A stretch of 64,000 nucleotides of DNA from Corynebacterium uropygiale. GTDB taxonomy: Bacteria; Actinomycetota; Actinomycetes; Mycobacteriales; Mycobacteriaceae. The notes under the pieces were generated by a model, which had not been told where the DNA came from, made no database searches, and saw nothing but the letters and a program-made list of their open reading frames with translations. The stretch is from the NCBI RefSeq assembly GCF_021568315.1, contig NZ_JAKGSI010000002.1, positions 62,001 through 126,000 of the forward strand, in the 5' to 3' direction. How positions within the stretch are numbered: the first letter of the stretch is position 1; every line of letters begins with the position of its first letter. Shown here piece after piece: positions 16,845 to 28,915 of the stretch. A program made the position numbers and the translations under genes.

Positions 16845-18314
16845 CTAGAAGGGAGGCTCCTCGTCCACGTGCCGGCTGAGCCCGAGGGCGGTGTAGAGCT
16901 CCTCGGCGCTCCAGATGCGGATGTCCTGGCCCTTCTCCTGGAGCTCCTCGGCGCGCTTGTGCTTGGAGGTCTTCTTCCCCCAGGGGCCGGCAACCAAGAG
17001 GGTGGTCTTCTTCGTGACGTTCTTGCCGATGCTCGCCCCGCGCTCGGCGAGGGCATCCCAGAGCTCGCCCTTGTCATAGGGGGCAAAATCCCCGCTCAGG
17101 GTGACATTCTGGCCGTAGAGCTCGCCTTCGGGGTCGGCGTCCGGATTGGGATCCGGGATGGTCTCCGGCTGAGCCACGCGGCTCCACCGAGCAGAACGAC
17201 GCCCCGAACCCCCGCCGCGCCCGGCAGCGCCAGCATTCTTAGTGCCGGACCTGCCGCCGGAGCGGAAGTCCGTGCCCGCCTGGCCCGCCCCGTCCGGCGG
17301 GCTGGCGATGCACCGAGAATCGGGCGTCGAGGACTCTTCACCCGCGGAGCGCGAGGCCTCCGCATCCGCGCGGTGGAAGGCGTCTGCGAGGACGGGGTAG
17401 AGGGTGTCCTCGGTGCTCACCCCGAGGAGGAGCCCGCGCGAGGCGAAGAGCTCCACGACGCTCAGCTGCGAGGCCTCCGGGTGGAGGAGGCCGGCCAGGG
17501 CCAGGATCATGCGGGCGCACGCGATGGCGCTGCTCTCCGCATCGTGGTGCTCGGGGGCCTCAACGCCCAGGTGCTCGCAGAGATCGCTCAGGCGCGTGCG
17601 CGTGAGGGGCAGGCCGGCGTGGAGGGCAAGGATGTGGCTGCAGCCGTAGTGCAGCTCGGGGACGGGGATGCCGCTGGCCCGCCACGCCGCGTGGAGGCCA
17701 GCAAGGTCGAATTGCGCCCGGTGCGCCACGAGCACATCGCTGCCAATCGCCTTCGCTACCTCCGGCCAGACCTCAGCGAAGCGGGGAAGCCCCTCGCAGT
17801 CCTCGGCGCTGATGCCGTGGATGGCGCTCATCCGCGGGTCGAATTCGTCGAGCCCCTCCGGGGGACGGCATGTCCACTGCGTGTGGGAGCGAAGCTCCCC
17901 GTCGCGCACGCTCGCGAGCCCGATCTGGCAGATGGAGCCCTGCTCCGCGTTGGCCGCCGCGATGTTCACCGCGCTGAAGGTGAGCCCCGCGAAGCCGGGG
18001 GCGGCCGGCTGGGCCTCCTCCGCGATGGACTCGCCGCGGCGGGCGGCCTCCACGGCCTCGGCGAACTCCCGCGCCTCGGCGGCACGCTGCGGGGCGAAAG
18101 GCACCGCGATCTCCGTCTCCTCCTGCCCCTCGGGGGCATAGCGCAGGAGGACATGTCCGCCCAGGTAGGCGGTGGGTTCGACGAGGCTCACCCCGGTAAC
18201 ATCCGCCACCGCGATGGTGGGTGCCTCCCCGCGCAGAGAGGCACAGAGCGGGGAGTAGTGCAGGCGGATATCGCTCGCCGTGACACTGAGCTGGGCGCCC
18301 TGGCCAGAGATCAC
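16845..18314 (-). CDS. DnaQ-like DEDDh-fold protein with BRCT domain, catalytic residues lost
   Basis: A 489-residue protein in three parts. Residues 1-95 form a beta-rich PH-like domain. About residues 108-275 are an exonuclease fold of the DnaQ/epsilon type, followed by a low-complexity Ser/Gly/Arg linker. A C-terminal BRCT domain begins near GQNVTLSGDF (about 405) and includes RGASIGKNVTKKTTLLVAG. In the exonuclease part motif I reads FSAVNIAAANAEQGSICQIG where active relatives have a D-x-E (IDFETAN type); motif III reads HHDAESSAIACA where relatives have HHDA-x-x-D. Only the motif II Asp (AHRAQFDLAG) remains. It is therefore probably a binding or scaffold protein. GTG start at 18314 has AAGGA about 10 bases upstream. 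Confidence 0.8.
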   Translation of the reverse strand: MISGQGAQLSVTASDIRLHYSPLCASLRGEAPTIAVADVTGVSLVEPTAYLGGHVLLRYAPEGQEETEIAVPFAPQRAAEAREFAEAVEAARRGESIAEEAQPAAPGFAGLTFSAVNIAAANAEQGSICQIGLASVRDGELRSHTQWTCRPPEGLDEFDPRMSAIHGISAEDCEGLPRFAEVWPEVAKAIGSDVLVAHRAQFDLAGLHAAWRASGIPVPELHYGCSHILALHAGLPLTRTRLSDLCEHLGVEAPEHHDAESSAIACARMILALAGLLHPEASQLSVVELFASRGLLLGVSTEDTLYPVLADAFHRADAEASRSAGEESSTPDSRCIASPPDGAGQAGTDFRSGGRSGTKNAGAAGRGGGSGRRSARWSRVAQPETIPDPNPDADPEGELYGQNVTLSGDFAPYDKGELWDALAERGASIGKNVTKKTTLLVAGPWGKKTSKHKRAEELQEKGQDIRIWSAEELYTALGLSRHVDEEPPF

Positions 18315-18342
18315 GATCCTCGTCCTTTCTCTCGATTGAGCT

Positions 18343-20538
18343 CTACTCTAAGTCCCCGCCCGAGCGCGGCGCAGACTGGTTGTGCGTCGGGCCCTCGGTC
18401 TGCTTGAGCAGCAGCGTCGCGCGCTCCGGGACGGAGATGGTTCCGCGCGCCGGGATCGTCACCGGGTCGTCGGGATAACCATTATCGACGGTGGTGTCGA
18501 TCATGAGCTGCCAGCTCTGGCCCAGGTCCTCGGTGGGGAGGGTGAAGTCGATGGGCTCGTAGTGGGCGTTGAAGATCATGAGGAAGGAGTCGTCGACGAC
18601 GGGCCGGCCATGCATGTCGGGCTCCGAAATCGCGGTGCCGTTGAGGTACACCATGAGGGCCTTGCCGAAGGCGAAGTCCCAATCATCCTGGGTCATGAGC
18701 TTGCCCGAGGGCACCAGCCACGCAATGTCACGATCCTGCACGTCCGAGCCCAGCGGCCCGCCCGCGAAGAACTTGCGGCGGCGGAAGACCGGGTGATTCT
18801 GGCGGATCTTCAGCAGGCGGCGGGTAAATCCCAGGAGGGCCTTGTTCTCCTCCGCCTGATCCCAGTCCATCCAGGAGATCTCATTGTCCTGGCAGTAGAC
18901 GTTGTTGTTGCCGTCCTGGGTGCGGGCCATCTCATCGCCGTGGGAGATCATCGGGGTGCCCTGGCTGAGCAGCAGGGTGGTGAGGAAGTTCCGGCGTTGG
19001 CGCGCGCGGAGCGTCGTCACCTCCTCGTCATCCGACGGGCCCTCCACGCCGCAGTTCCAGGAGCGGTTGTGGCTCTCGCCGTCGCGATTGTCCTCGCCGT
19101 TCTCGGAGTTGTGCTTCTCGTTGTAGCTCACGAGGTCATTGAGGGTGAAGCCATCGTGGGCGGTGATGAAGTTGATGCTCGCGGTGGGGCGACGGCCGTT
19201 GTTCGCGTAGAGGTCGGAGGAGCCGGTCAGCCGGCTGGCGAACTCGCCGAGCGTCGCGGGCTCGCCGCGCCAGAAGTCGCGGACCGTGTCCCGGTACTTA
19301 CCGTTCCACTCCGTCCACAGCGGCGGGAAGTTGCCCACCTGGTAGCCGCCTTCGCCGACGTCCCACGGCTCCGCGATGAGCTTGACCTGGCTCACCACCG
19401 GGTCCTGCTGTACGAGGTCGAAGAAGGTGGCCAGGCGGTCGACGTCGTGGAACTCCCGGGCGAGGGTGGAGGCGAGGTCGAAGCGGAAGCCGTCGACGTG
19501 CATCTCCGTCACCCAATAGCGCAGCGAGTCGAGGATGAGCTGGAGGGAGTGCGGGTGGCGCACATTAAAGGAGTTCCCCGTGCCCGTGTAGTCCATGTAG
19601 TGGTAGGGGTCCCCGTCGACGAGGCGGTAGTAGGCCTCGTTATCGATGCCGCGGAAAGCGATGGTGGGCCCCAGGTGGTTGCCCTCGGCGGTGTGGTTGT
19701 ACACGACGTCGAGGATGACCTCGATGCCCGCCTCGTGGTAGGCGCGGACCATGCCCTTGAATTCGCTCACCGCGCCGCCGGGGTTCTTCGCCGCGGCATA
19801 GTCCTGGTGCGGGGCGAAGAAGCCGAAGGTGTTGTAGCCCCAGTAGTTGCGCAGGCCCAGCTCGCGGAGGCGGTCATCCTGGAGGAACTGGTGGACGGGC
19901 ATGAGCTCCATCGCGGTCACCCCCAGCTCCTTGAGATAGGAGATCACCGCCGGGTGGGCAAGGCCCGCGTACGTGCCGCGGAGGTCCTCGGGCACGTCGG
20001 GGTGCGTCATCGTCATGCCCTTGACGTGGGTCTCGTAGATGACGGTTTCGTGGAAGGGGGTGCGGGGCGCCCGCTCATCGCCCCAATCGAAGAAGGGGTT
20101 AATGACGACGGAGGTCATCGTGTGCCCCAGGCTGTCCTCCGTGTTGCGGGAATCCGGGTTGTCCGGATCGTTGATGTCGTAGTTGAAGAGGGAGGGGTGC
20201 CCGTCGAACTCCCCGTCGAAGGCCCGGCTATACGGGTCGACGAGGAACTTGGAGGGGTCGCATCGCTTGCCCTGGTGGGGGTCATAGGGGCCGTGGATGC
20301 GGTACCCGTAGCGCTGTCCCGGCTGGATGCCCGGGAGGTAGCAGTGCCACACGTGGGCGTCAACCTCCGTGAGCTCAATGGTCTGCTCATTGAGGTCGTC
20401 GTCGACGAGGCACAGTTCTACCTTGTCTGCAACATCCGAGAAGATGGCGAAGTTGGTTCCGGCGCCGTCGTAGGTGGACCCGAGCGGATACGGATCACCA
20501 GGCCATACCTGAAGTGCAGAGGAAGAGCTAACAGACAT
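18343..20538 (-). CDS. glgX: Glycogen debranching enzyme
   Basis: GH13 isoamylase-type enzyme that cleaves alpha-1,6 branches of phosphorylase-limit glycogen, releasing malto-oligosaccharides for other pathways such as TreY/TreZ. The protein has 731 residues. An N-terminal CBM48 (GAGTNFAIFSDVADKVELCL) precedes the barrel. Catalytic motifs: FRFDLAST (nucleophile), LIAEPWDVGEGGYQVG (acid/base) and FITAHDGFTLNDLVSYNEKH. ATG at 20538 gives MSVSSSSALQVWPG and is preceded by TATCGT 8 bases upstream; a GAAAGGG further up is too far for a good ribosome site. A TetR gene lies just upstream on the same strand. Confidence 0.95.
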   Translation of the reverse strand: MSVSSSSALQVWPGDPYPLGSTYDGAGTNFAIFSDVADKVELCLVDDDLNEQTIELTEVDAHVWHCYLPGIQPGQRYGYRIHGPYDPHQGKRCDPSKFLVDPYSRAFDGEFDGHPSLFNYDINDPDNPDSRNTEDSLGHTMTSVVINPFFDWGDERAPRTPFHETVIYETHVKGMTMTHPDVPEDLRGTYAGLAHPAVISYLKELGVTAMELMPVHQFLQDDRLRELGLRNYWGYNTFGFFAPHQDYAAAKNPGGAVSEFKGMVRAYHEAGIEVILDVVYNHTAEGNHLGPTIAFRGIDNEAYYRLVDGDPYHYMDYTGTGNSFNVRHPHSLQLILDSLRYWVTEMHVDGFRFDLASTLAREFHDVDRLATFFDLVQQDPVVSQVKLIAEPWDVGEGGYQVGNFPPLWTEWNGKYRDTVRDFWRGEPATLGEFASRLTGSSDLYANNGRRPTASINFITAHDGFTLNDLVSYNEKHNSENGEDNRDGESHNRSWNCGVEGPSDDEEVTTLRARQRRNFLTTLLLSQGTPMISHGDEMARTQDGNNNVYCQDNEISWMDWDQAEENKALLGFTRRLLKIRQNHPVFRRRKFFAGGPLGSDVQDRDIAWLVPSGKLMTQDDWDFAFGKALMVYLNGTAISEPDMHGRPVVDDSFLMIFNAHYEPIDFTLPTEDLGQSWQLMIDTTVDNGYPDDPVTIPARGTISVPERATLLLKQTEGPTHNQSAPRSGGDLE
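18345..18350 (-). promoter_or_regulatory. -10 hexamer of the DnaQ-BRCT gene at the glgX stop
   Basis: TAGAGT on the minus strand, sharing its last T with the TAG stop codon of glgX. The predicted start near 18338 gives a 24-base leader that contains the Shine-Dalgarno sequence. Confidence 0.35.
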
Positions 20539-20546
20539 AGTGGACC

Positions 20547-20552
20547 ACGATA
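20547..20552 (-). promoter_or_regulatory. -10 hexamer of glgX
   Basis: TATCGT on the minus strand, 8 bases before the ATG at 20538; predicted leaderless start. Confidence 0.4.
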
Positions 20553-20590
20553 CCCTTTCTCCGCTCTCGCACGCGCATCGTAGCGGGGCA

Positions 20591-21199
20591 CTAGGCGGGT
20601 GACGTCTCCGACAGCTGGCGAAGGCCTGTGAGGATGATCTCTACCCCTCGCGCCGTATCAATATCTTCGGCAAGCGAGACCGAGCCCTCCGCCGGGCTGA
20701 GCTCCCGCGCCTGATTCGCGGACTGCTCCAGCACCACCGCGCCCAGCATGTAATGCACGATGGTCATCGCGCCGTGATGGCGCTCCGCCTCGCTGAGCTG
20801 AGGAAACGCACTCGCGAGAATCCACATGACCGTCGCATGTAGGTCCTCCCGGAGCGAGGACATCGCCGTCGCCGCCGCCACGAGCTCCGCCCCGTCGCGA
20901 TGTGCCAGCAGCAGGTTACGCAGCTGTTCGCACCACTCCTGCGGGGTGGGGAGGGGAGGGGCCGACGCCCGCCCCGCGCGAGCATCCTCCGCGGGCTCCG
21001 CCGCCGGGAGCAGAGCCGGCTCCACGATCTTTTGCGCGACGAGCGCGATGAGCTCCTGCTTGTGGGCCACGTGCCAGTAAACCGCCCCCGGGGCGACCTC
21101 CAAGTGCCGGGCGAGACGCCGCATCGTGAGATCGGACAGGCCGTACTCGTCGAGGATGCTAAGGGCGGCGTCGAGGATTCTCGCTCGGGTTAACTGCAC
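20591..21199 (-). CDS. TetR-family transcriptional regulator
   Basis: A 202-residue regulator. The N-terminal helix-turn-helix is standard TetR: ARILDAALSILDEYGLSDLTMRRLARHL then VAPGAVYWHVAHKQELI. The C-terminal part is a helical ligand-binding domain of unknown specificity. It resembles TetR_C-type regulators of efflux or metabolism genes. The start is GTG at 21199; TAAGGT lies 6 bases upstream. A short palindrome, CAGTTTGACTG at 21214-21224, sits just upstream of that hexamer and could be its own operator. Possible targets are itself, the divergent lipoprotein gene or glgX downstream. Confidence 0.85.
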   Translation of the reverse strand: MQLTRARILDAALSILDEYGLSDLTMRRLARHLEVAPGAVYWHVAHKQELIALVAQKIVEPALLPAAEPAEDARAGRASAPPLPTPQEWCEQLRNLLLAHRDGAELVAAATAMSSLREDLHATVMWILASAFPQLSEAERHHGAMTIVHYMLGAVVLEQSANQARELSPAEGSVSLAEDIDTARGVEIILTGLRQLSETSPA

Positions 21200-21205
21200 C
21201 CCACC

Positions 21206-21224
21206 ACCTTAACCAGTTTGACTG
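21206..21224 (-). promoter_or_regulatory. TetR-gene promoter and candidate operator
   Basis: TAAGGT (21206-21211, minus strand) is 6 bases before the GTG start. CAGTTTGACTG (21214-21224, arms CAGT/ACTG) lies directly behind it, where a repressor would block RNA polymerase. Confidence 0.3.
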
Positions 21225-21277
21225 TGAAAGACACGGAAATTCTCAGGTCACGTCTAATCGGAATTGTGCGTTCTTGG

Positions 21278-21283
21278 TATTGT
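21278..21283 (+). promoter_or_regulatory. Candidate -10 of the lipoprotein gene
   Basis: TATTGT preceded by TTGG, giving an extended -10 appearance. The start would be near 21291, about 49 bases before the GTG. No convincing -35. Confidence 0.25.
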
Positions 21284-21339
21284 GTGCTGCGTTAGAGAAC
21301 CACGGCCTGCGCGGAGCGGCCAGATCAGGAGAATTGCCA

Positions 21340-21987
21340 GTGCCTCGTTTTAGCGCTCTCACGACCACAATGTGTGCCGCCACCTTGCTGCTCCCCCTGG
21401 GGCTAGTCGCATGTGGTCAGGATGGGGAGACGGACGCGTCTACCACGTCGACCACCCCGAGCCGGAGCACGAGCTCCTCGAGCTCCAGCAGTTCGTCCAG
21501 CAGCACGTCGAGCTCCTCGAGCAGCGCTGAAGAAAGCTCCCCGGCTCCCGCTCCGGAACCCGCCCCGCAGGAGCCCCAGAACCAGGATCCCGCAACGGAT
21601 ACCGGCGCCGAAGCGCTCGGCCAGGTGGATCCCATCCAGGGGGCGCCCGCCTCCGCCGAGGAACAGCAGGCCATCGAGGGCCTGCTCAAGGGGCAATACC
21701 AGGTCACCACCACCCGTGAGTTCGCGGAATACATGCTTCACCACGCCTGCCAGAAGGTCGTCGACCAAAACGGTGGGGATGCCGCCTTTGACCGTGGAGA
21801 GGTCCCCGACCTGCCCGTGGCCCAGCTGCCGGGCTTCCAAGGATCCGGCATCCAGGCCGTCGAGGATGTGCGCGTCGATGGCGATAACGCCTCAGCCCTC
21901 GTGACCTCCGTGTCCGGCAATGGCCAGACCCACACGAGCACCATGCGCTTCCTGCGCGAAAATGGACAGTGGACGTTCTGCAATTAG
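21340..21987 (+). CDS. Putative lipoprotein with Ser-rich linker
   Basis: A 215-residue secreted protein. A signal sequence ends in the lipobox LVAC, with the lipid-carrying Cys at residue 25. About residues 35-65 are an almost pure Ser/Thr stretch, followed by a Pro/Glu/Gln-rich linker. The C-terminal domain (about 110-215) has a helical part (EFAEYMLHHACQKVVD) and a beta part ending in TMRFLRENGQWTFCN; two cysteines could pair. This mature layout is like DUF4878/NTF2-like lipoproteins, but I cannot name it. GTG at 21340 has AGGAG 8 bases upstream and gives the proper signal peptide; the ATG at 21274 does not. A membrane protein gene follows 9 bp later. Confidence 0.75.
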   Translation: MPRFSALTTTMCAATLLLPLGLVACGQDGETDASTTSTTPSRSTSSSSSSSSSSSTSSSSSSAEESSPAPAPEPAPQEPQNQDPATDTGAEALGQVDPIQGAPASAEEQQAIEGLLKGQYQVTTTREFAEYMLHHACQKVVDQNGGDAAFDRGEVPDLPVAQLPGFQGSGIQAVEDVRVDGDNASALVTSVSGNGQTHTSTMRFLRENGQWTFCN

Positions 21988-21996
21988 AGTGAGCCT

Positions 21997-22620
21997 GTGA
22001 TTCGTTCTTATGCACTGAGCCTTGCCGGAATCCTCGCGGCCTTCCTCCTCGGGGGGATTGTGTGGGGTGGGCTGCTGCGCCCCGGGATGCCCGGGGTGAA
22101 GGTAGCCGACGGACTCGTCCCCGCCTCGGACCCCGGGACGAGCCCTCAGTTCCTCGGCTATGCCTGGTTCGTCATCATCACGGTGCTTATCTCCCTCGTC
22201 GTTGGAGTGCTCGTGCACCTGTGGACCCAACGGGGGCTGGGCATGATGCTCTGGGTGGTCCTTCTCTGCCTGGTCGGCGGGTTCGTGTTCCACGTGGCGG
22301 GGGACTCCACCGCCATGGCGGTGCACCCGACGCCAGACCTCAGCGCGCTGGCGGAGGGGGACGCGGTGAGCGTCGTCCCGAGGGTCGCGCCGGGTGTGGC
22401 CTACCTCGTGGGGCCGTTCATCGCGGGGCTGGCCTATTGGATTGGCATGGTGCTGGACTCGGGGATTGTGTCCTCGCGGCGGGGGCGGAAGACGACGCCG
22501 GCGACGGTCACGACGACTCCCGAGGGCCCGGAGTATCCCGAGGAGCCCGCCGGAGCGCCGCAGGCCCCCGGCAAGGCGGCCCCGCGCCGGGTGCTGGGGG
22601 AGGGCGATCCCGCCCGATAG
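21997..22620 (+). CDS. Hypothetical integral membrane protein
   Basis: A 207-residue protein starting with GTG. Four hydrophobic segments are visible (about residues 5-26, 53-75, 82-100 and 128-150), with an extracytoplasmic loop after the first. The C-terminal 50 residues are cytoplasmic, basic and Pro/Thr-rich. I do not recognise the family. It follows the lipoprotein gene after 9 bp and probably forms an operon with it. hisD begins 98 bp downstream under its own promoter. Confidence 0.7.
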   Translation: MIRSYALSLAGILAAFLLGGIVWGGLLRPGMPGVKVADGLVPASDPGTSPQFLGYAWFVIITVLISLVVGVLVHLWTQRGLGMMLWVVLLCLVGGFVFHVAGDSTAMAVHPTPDLSALAEGDAVSVVPRVAPGVAYLVGPFIAGLAYWIGMVLDSGIVSSRRGRKTTPATVTTTPEGPEYPEEPAGAPQAPGKAAPRRVLGEGDPAR

Positions 22621-22663
22621 CTCGGAGCCAGGACCTGGACAAAGAGCAGAAGTGGTCTCCCCC

Positions 22664-22669
22664 TACAAT
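22664..22669 (+). promoter_or_regulatory. -10 hexamer of the his operon
   Basis: TACAAT with the start expected near 22677, a leader of about 42 bases before hisD. I looked for a T-box-like AGGGTGG-type motif and a His-codon leader peptide in this leader and saw neither. Confidence 0.45.
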
Positions 22670-22718
22670 GGAACACGCGAAGATCCGCGATACGACAGTT
22701 TTCCTGGAGACCCCCATC

Positions 22719-25830
<3,112 letters not shown>

Positions 25831-25847
25831 CCGATGCCCGCTCTTGC

Positions 25848-25853
25848 TATAGT
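25848..25853 (+). promoter_or_regulatory. Candidate internal his-cluster promoter
   Basis: TATAGT, 32 bases before the small membrane protein ATG at 25885. It may drive the small membrane protein and permease pair separately from hisDCB. Confidence 0.35.
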
Positions 25854-25884
25854 GGCCGCAGATTCCGCCGGCTCGGGGAGCTCC

Positions 25885-26049
25885 ATGAGCTGGCTTGTCT
25901 ACCTTCTCTTCCTCGTCGCGGGGCTCATGGTGGGCGGCACGTGGTCCATGTACCAGGCCGGTAATAAGGTTCTCACCATCGTGTTCGCCCTCATCGCGGC
26001 GGTGTCTCTTGTCGGTGCAATTCTGTGGTTGATAGGAGTGATGAGCTAG
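25885..26049 (+). CDS. Small two-segment membrane protein in the his cluster
   Basis: A 54-residue protein, MSWLVYLLFLVAGLMVGG at its start, with two hydrophobic helices (about 3-22 and 30-52) joined by TWSMYQAGNK. GGGGAG lies 4 bases before the ATG at 25885. An upstream ATG at 25834 would add 17 residues lacking a Shine-Dalgarno sequence. Its stop TAG overlaps the GTG start of the following permease by one base, so translation is coupled. A comparable small membrane protein sits at this position in C. glutamicum as I recall. It could be a partner of the permease. Confidence 0.65.
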   Translation: MSWLVYLLFLVAGLMVGGTWSMYQAGNKVLTIVFALIAAVSLVGAILWLIGVMS

Positions 26050-27482
26050 TGGCCACGCGGGACCTCCCGTCCGCCTCTCTCGACGACGCCACCTCGGTGT
26101 GGGAGTGTCCCGGCTTTGTTGCCACACTCATCGCGGTGGCGGGGGCCTTTGGTAGTTATGCTCTGCTCCTCCCCGTCATCCCGAAGGCTGTGGTCGACGG
26201 CGGCGGGTCGAGCTCCCTCGCCGGCGCCTCGACGGGCGCCTTCATGCTGGCCACCGTGCTCACCCAGATGGTGACCCCGAAGATGCTTCGGGCGGTGGGC
26301 TACAATCCGGTGATGGTGGGCTCCGCGTTCATGCTCGGGGTCCCGGCGCTCGGCCACCTCCTGGGGATGGATCCGTGGATCGTGTTGCTCTTCTCCGCGC
26401 TGCGCGGGATGGGATTCGGCGCCCTCACCGTGGCGCAATCCGCGCTGAGCGCGGAGCTCGTCCCGGTGAAGTTCCTGGGCAAGTCCACGGGCTTGCTGGG
26501 CATTTCTATTGGGCTTTCGCAGATGTTCTTCCTGCCGGTGGGCCTCAGCGTGAGCAGGGAGTGGGGCTATTCCTGGGTGTACATCATTGCGGCGGGGGTC
26601 GCCCTGGTGGCGGCGCTCATGTGCGCCGCGATTCCTCGGCTGAGGCCGGCGCCGGTCGTCGAGACCTCTCAGTATGAGTACCCGGAGGAACAGGGCACCC
26701 CGGTGACCGCGACGTGGAAGCTCATCACGGTGCCGGCGCTGGCGGTGACCTCCCTGTCGATGACCTTTGGTGCGGTCTCCTCCTTCCTGCCGCTCGCGGT
26801 GGAGGAGGTGGACCCGGTGCTCGGGCCGGCGATCGCGGGGATCATCCTCGCCATCGTGAGCGGCGCGATGATGGTGTTCCGCTATGTGTCGGGCTGGATC
26901 GCGGACCGCAAGGGCATGCCCGGGGCGACGATGATCCCCGCCCAGATCGCGGCGTTCGTGGGCACGGCGCTCATGGCGGCGGTCATTGAGTGGTCGTGGT
27001 CGGTGTGGTTCCTCGTCGTGGCGGGCATCCTCTTTGGCGGGGCCTTCGGCATGGTGCAGAACGAGTCGCTGCTCTCCATGTTCTTCCGGCTCCCGCGCTC
27101 CCGTGTCTCCGACGCCTCCACCTATTGGAATATGTCCTATGACGCGGGGACGGGCATCGGCTCGACGCTGCTCGGTGCCGTGGCCGGCGTCTTCTTCTAC
27201 AGCGGCGCCTTTGCCGCCGGTTCGATCTTCATCGCGGGTGGGCTGCTCATGACGGTGGCCGACCACGTGATCGGCCGGCACCGCATCACCGAGCACTCGA
27301 ACATGCGGGCCCGGCTGCGCCAGGTGCCGGTGGCCCGCCAGGCGGTCTATCAGGCTCGACGGGTGCGCCGGGTGGCCACCCGCCCGGTGGAGGTCACCAA
27401 GCTGGTCATGCGACGCCCGCCGCGGCCCGGCTGGAAGCGGCGCGAGGAGCCGCCGGCCACAGACCAGAGCGCGGGGAGCTAA
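26049..27482 (+). CDS. MFS permease
   Basis: Major facilitator superfamily transporter, 477 residues, with about twelve hydrophobic helices. Visible features include [20 protein letters not shown] in helix 1, [26 protein letters not shown] and a second half beginning near [16 protein letters not shown]. The C-terminal 70 residues are very basic ([19 protein letters not shown]). Substrate unknown; location between hisB and hisH suggests export or import of histidine or an intermediate, which is inference only. The start GTG overlaps the upstream stop by one base, with AGGAG 10 bases before it. Confidence 0.85.
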   Translation: MATRDLPSASLDDATSVWECPGFVATLIAVAGAFGSYALLLPVIPKAVVDGGGSSSLAGASTGAFMLATVLTQMVTPKMLRAVGYNPVMVGSAFMLGVPALGHLLGMDPWIVLLFSALRGMGFGALTVAQSALSAELVPVKFLGKSTGLLGISIGLSQMFFLPVGLSVSREWGYSWVYIIAAGVALVAALMCAAIPRLRPAPVVETSQYEYPEEQGTPVTATWKLITVPALAVTSLSMTFGAVSSFLPLAVEEVDPVLGPAIAGIILAIVSGAMMVFRYVSGWIADRKGMPGATMIPAQIAAFVGTALMAAVIEWSWSVWFLVVAGILFGGAFGMVQNESLLSMFFRLPRSRVSDASTYWNMSYDAGTGIGSTLLGAVAGVFFYSGAFAAGSIFIAGGLLMTVADHVIGRHRITEHSNMRARLRQVPVARQAVYQARRVRRVATRPVEVTKLVMRRPPRPGWKRREEPPATDQSAGS

Positions 27483-27493
27483 AGCCCAGGCAG

Positions 27494-27499
27494 TAGACT
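27494..27499 (+). promoter_or_regulatory. -10 hexamer of hisH
   Basis: TAGACT, 8 bases before the hisH ATG at 27508; predicted leaderless start inside the his cluster. Confidence 0.5.
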
Positions 27500-27507
27500 G
27501 TGTCGCT

Positions 27508-28143
27508 ATGAGTCCCACTGTTGCACTCCTGGACTATGGCTCCGGAAATCTTCGCTCTGCCCACCGCGCCGTGGAAGCCGTCGGTGCGGAGGTCACCGTC
27601 ACCTCGGATCCCGCGACCGCCCTGGGTGCCGACGGCCTGCTCGTGCCCGGCGTCGGCGCCTTCGACGCCTGCATGCGCGGGCTGCGGCGGGTTCAGGGCC
27701 CGCGCATCATCGGCGAGCGCCTCGCCGGGGACCGTCCGGTGCTGGGAATCTGCGTGGGGATGCAGATCCTCTTCGAGAAGGGCGTGGAGCACGGTGTGAG
27801 CGCCGAGGGGTGCGGGGAGTGGCCGGGCATCGTCGAGAAACTTGCGGCGCGCACCCTGCCCCACATGGGGTGGAATACCGTCGATCGGGGCGAGGGCTCC
27901 GCGCTCTTCGCGGGCATCCCGGAGGATGAGCGCTTCTACTTTGTCCACTCCTATGGCGTGCGGACCTGGGACTTCCCGGGCGGCGGCCCGACGACGCCGC
28001 CGCTGGTGAGCTGGGCGGAGCACGAGGGGGATCGTTTCCTCGCCGCCGTGGAGAACGGGCCGCTGTGGGCAACGCAGTTCCACCCGGAGAAGTCAGGGGA
28101 CGCGGGGCTCGCGCTCCTGGAGAACTGGGTGCGTTCGCTGTAG
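27508..28143 (+). CDS. hisH: Imidazole glycerol phosphate synthase, glutaminase subunit
   Basis: Class I glutamine amidotransferase that supplies ammonia to HisF; 211 residues. The catalytic triad is visible: Cys in [11 protein letters not shown] and His-x-Glu in [20 protein letters not shown] at the start is typical HisH. Its synthase partner hisF is 1.6 kb downstream. It begins with a strong leaderless-type promoter rather than depending only on read-through from hisB. Confidence 0.97.
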   Translation: MSPTVALLDYGSGNLRSAHRAVEAVGAEVTVTSDPATALGADGLLVPGVGAFDACMRGLRRVQGPRIIGERLAGDRPVLGICVGMQILFEKGVEHGVSAEGCGEWPGIVEKLAARTLPHMGWNTVDRGEGSALFAGIPEDERFYFVHSYGVRTWDFPGGGPTTPPLVSWAEHEGDRFLAAVENGPLWATQFHPEKSGDAGLALLENWVRSL

Positions 28144-28152
28144 CGGGCGGGC

Positions 28153-28158
28153 TACACT
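28153..28158 (+). promoter_or_regulatory. -10 hexamer of hisA
   Basis: TACACT, 8 bases before the hisA ATG at 28167; predicted leaderless start. Confidence 0.45.
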
Positions 28159-28166
28159 GGGCAGCC

Positions 28167-28913
28167 ATGAGCTTCACTCTCTTACCCGCTGTGGATGTAG
28201 TTGACGGCCGCGCTGTCCGCCTGGACCAGGGGGAGGCCGGGACGGAAAAGGTGTACGGCTCCCCGCTGGAGGCCGCCATGGAGTGGCAGGCCCAGGGGGC
28301 CGAGTGGCTGCACTTCGTGGACCTCGATGCCGCCTTCGGGCGGGGCTCCAACCACGAGCTCATGGCGGAGATCACGGGCAAGCTCGACATTCACGTCGAG
28401 CTCACCGGGGGGATTCGCGACGACGCCTCGCTGGAGCGCGCGCTCGCGACCGGCGCCCGGCGGGTGAACATTGGGACCGCGGCGCTGGAGAAGCCCGAGT
28501 GGATCGCCCGCGTCCTTGGCGAGTATGGGGACCGGGTGGCCGTCGACCTCGCCGCCCGCACCGTCGAGGGGGAGTGGCGCACGCGCGGGCACGGCTGGGT
28601 CTCCGATGGCGGGGACCTCTGGGAGGTGCTCGAGCGGCTCGACGCCGCCGGCTGCGAGCGCTTCGTGGTCACGGATGTCTCGCGCGACGGGACCCTGAGC
28701 GGGCCGAACGTGGAGCTCCTCCGGGATGTCTCGGCGGCCACGGATGCGGCGGTCACGGCCTCCGGGGGGATCTCGACCCTCGATGATGTGCTCGGCCTCG
28801 TCGAGTATGAGGACGAAGGGATTGACTCCGTCATCATCGGCAAGGCCCTCTATGAGAAGCGCTTCACGCTCGCCGAGGCCCTCGACGCCCTCCGCACACG
28901 CTCCGGGGAGTAA
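28167..28913 (+). CDS. hisA: ProFAR isomerase (HisA/PriA type)
   Basis: A beta/alpha-barrel isomerase converting ProFAR to PRFAR; 248 residues. The catalytic Asp pair is in [15 protein letters not shown] and [14 protein letters not shown]. Phosphate-binding loops ELTGGIRDD and TASGGIST are intact. In actinobacteria this enzyme can also do the TrpF reaction (PriA); whether this one does cannot be decided from sequence alone. Start at 28167 is fixed by the TACACT hexamer and by the family N-terminus. The impA gene begins 2 bp after the stop. Confidence 0.96.
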   Translation: MSFTLLPAVDVVDGRAVRLDQGEAGTEKVYGSPLEAAMEWQAQGAEWLHFVDLDAAFGRGSNHELMAEITGKLDIHVELTGGIRDDASLERALATGARRVNIGTAALEKPEWIARVLGEYGDRVAVDLAARTVEGEWRTRGHGWVSDGGDLWEVLERLDAAGCERFVVTDVSRDGTLSGPNVELLRDVSAATDAAVTASGGISTLDDVLGLVEYEDEGIDSVIIGKALYEKRFTLAEALDALRTRSGE

Positions 28914-28915
28914 GC

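Noticed and set aside
22621..22718. T-box or histidine attenuator before hisD
   Set aside because: The leader is only about 42 bases from the likely start, has no run of His codons and no T-box specifier or AGGGTGG-type sequence.
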